Assembly: GCA_000176735.1 (NCBI GenBank)
Contig: ADBE01000131.1
Coordinates: 1 to 32,348 of the forward strand
Length of the DNA: 32,348 nucleotides
Direction of reading: 5' to 3'
From: Neisseria polysaccharea ATCC 43768
GTDB lineage: Bacteria; Pseudomonadota; Gammaproteobacteria; Burkholderiales; Neisseriaceae
A program made the translations under genes and the position numbers. Shown here piece after piece: positions 32,095-32,348 of this stretch. Below the pieces are notes generated by a model. It was not told where the DNA came from. It ran no database searches and was given only the letters and a program-made list of their open reading frames with translations. Numbering within the stretch: position 1 is the stretch's first letter; each line of letters begins with the position of its first letter.

Positions 32095-32348
32095 GCGTCA
32101 TTCCCGCGAAAGCGGGAATCTAGAACCCCTAACGCGGCAGGAATCTATCGGAAATGACTGAAACCGAACGAACCTAGATTCCCGCCTGCGCGGGAATGAC
32201 GAAGCCTGCGTGGGAATGACGAAAAGCAACCTTTCCGCGTCATTCCCGCAAAAGCGGGAATCTAGAACCCCTAACGGGCAGGAATCTATCGGAAAAAACC
32301 GAAACCGAACAGACTAGATTCCCGCCTGCGCGGGAATGACGAAACCTG
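32095..32348. repeat. dRS3 / NIME repeat array
   Basis: Four dRS3 copies of the form ATTCCCGC-N4-GCGGGAAT at 32100-32119, 32178-32197, 32242-32261 and 32318-32337, with RS-type spacers (TCTAGAACCCCTAACG...GGAATCTATCGG). The period is about 140 bases, and the array runs off the window end. Such NIME arrays are a source of homologous exchange in Neisseria. No gene is visible between 31853 and the window end. Confidence 0.85.

Noticed and set aside
32095-32348. CRISPR array
   Set aside because: Repeats are palindromic dRS3 elements with conserved, not unique, spacers and no cas genes.

Overview
The window is from a Neisseria chromosome, of the N. meningitidis / N. gonorrhoeae / N. lactamica type. 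The evidence is dozens of copies of the 12-mer DNA uptake sequence (DUS, ATGCCGTCTGAA or AGGCCGTCTGAA), often as inverted pairs acting as terminators; a comE copy directly behind a 5S rRNA; comP, the DUS-receptor pilin; a fetA/frpB locus with a homopolymeric promoter tract; and dRS3/NIME-type repeats at the right edge. Sequence alone does not fix the species. The purL-glnB-fet order matches the meningococcal neighbourhood, but no nadA lies between glnB and the fet ATPase gene.

Layout. 1-1055: 3' tip of a 5S rRNA with its terminator, then comE and comP, two competence genes on the + strand. 1056-3010: an accessory stretch with a decayed nnrS-like 3' end, a secreted 4-cysteine protein preceded by a 15-C tract, a four-helix membrane protein and a decayed dapC 3' end on the - strand. 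3000-9431 (-): hrpA, a DEAH-box RNA helicase gene, broken three ways. Its 3' end runs into the dapC remnant, one base is missing near 3750, and a 1,717-bp insertion flanked by TTTCAAT splits it at 6316/8039. The insert carries three + strand genes (a HicA-like 66-aa protein, a 50-aa Asn/Gly-rich peptide and a 238-aa HTH protein), phased TATCA repeats and a strongly structured non-coding 3' region. hrpA and the insert carry DUS dialects typical of other Neisseriaceae, which suggests interspecies import.

9619-19330: a housekeeping block with a ClC chloride transporter, argJ, an LrgAB pair, a small conserved protein, an NlpC/P60 hydrolase, hslO, mgtE, gloB, and an ArsR repressor beside an Old Yellow Enzyme gene that has lost its catalytic middle. 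19402-24948: purL, a small membrane protein, glnB and a DUF2004-like protein. 24977-31852 (-): the ferric-siderophore operon, namely TonB-dependent receptor FetA, lipoprotein FetB, two permeases, a CxHxC protein recalling FmdE, and the ATPase. It is probably Fur-controlled and phase-variable through an 11-bp C tract. 31853-32348: the fetA promoter, then a truncated Correia end and a dRS3/NIME array.

Functional links: comE and comP support DUS-directed DNA uptake, and the foreign-dialect hrpA segment may be a product of such uptake. The fet genes form one iron-xenosiderophore import route. The ArsR gene and the reductase remnant share a near-identical operator. The best candidate for something undescribed is the cargo of the hrpA insert.
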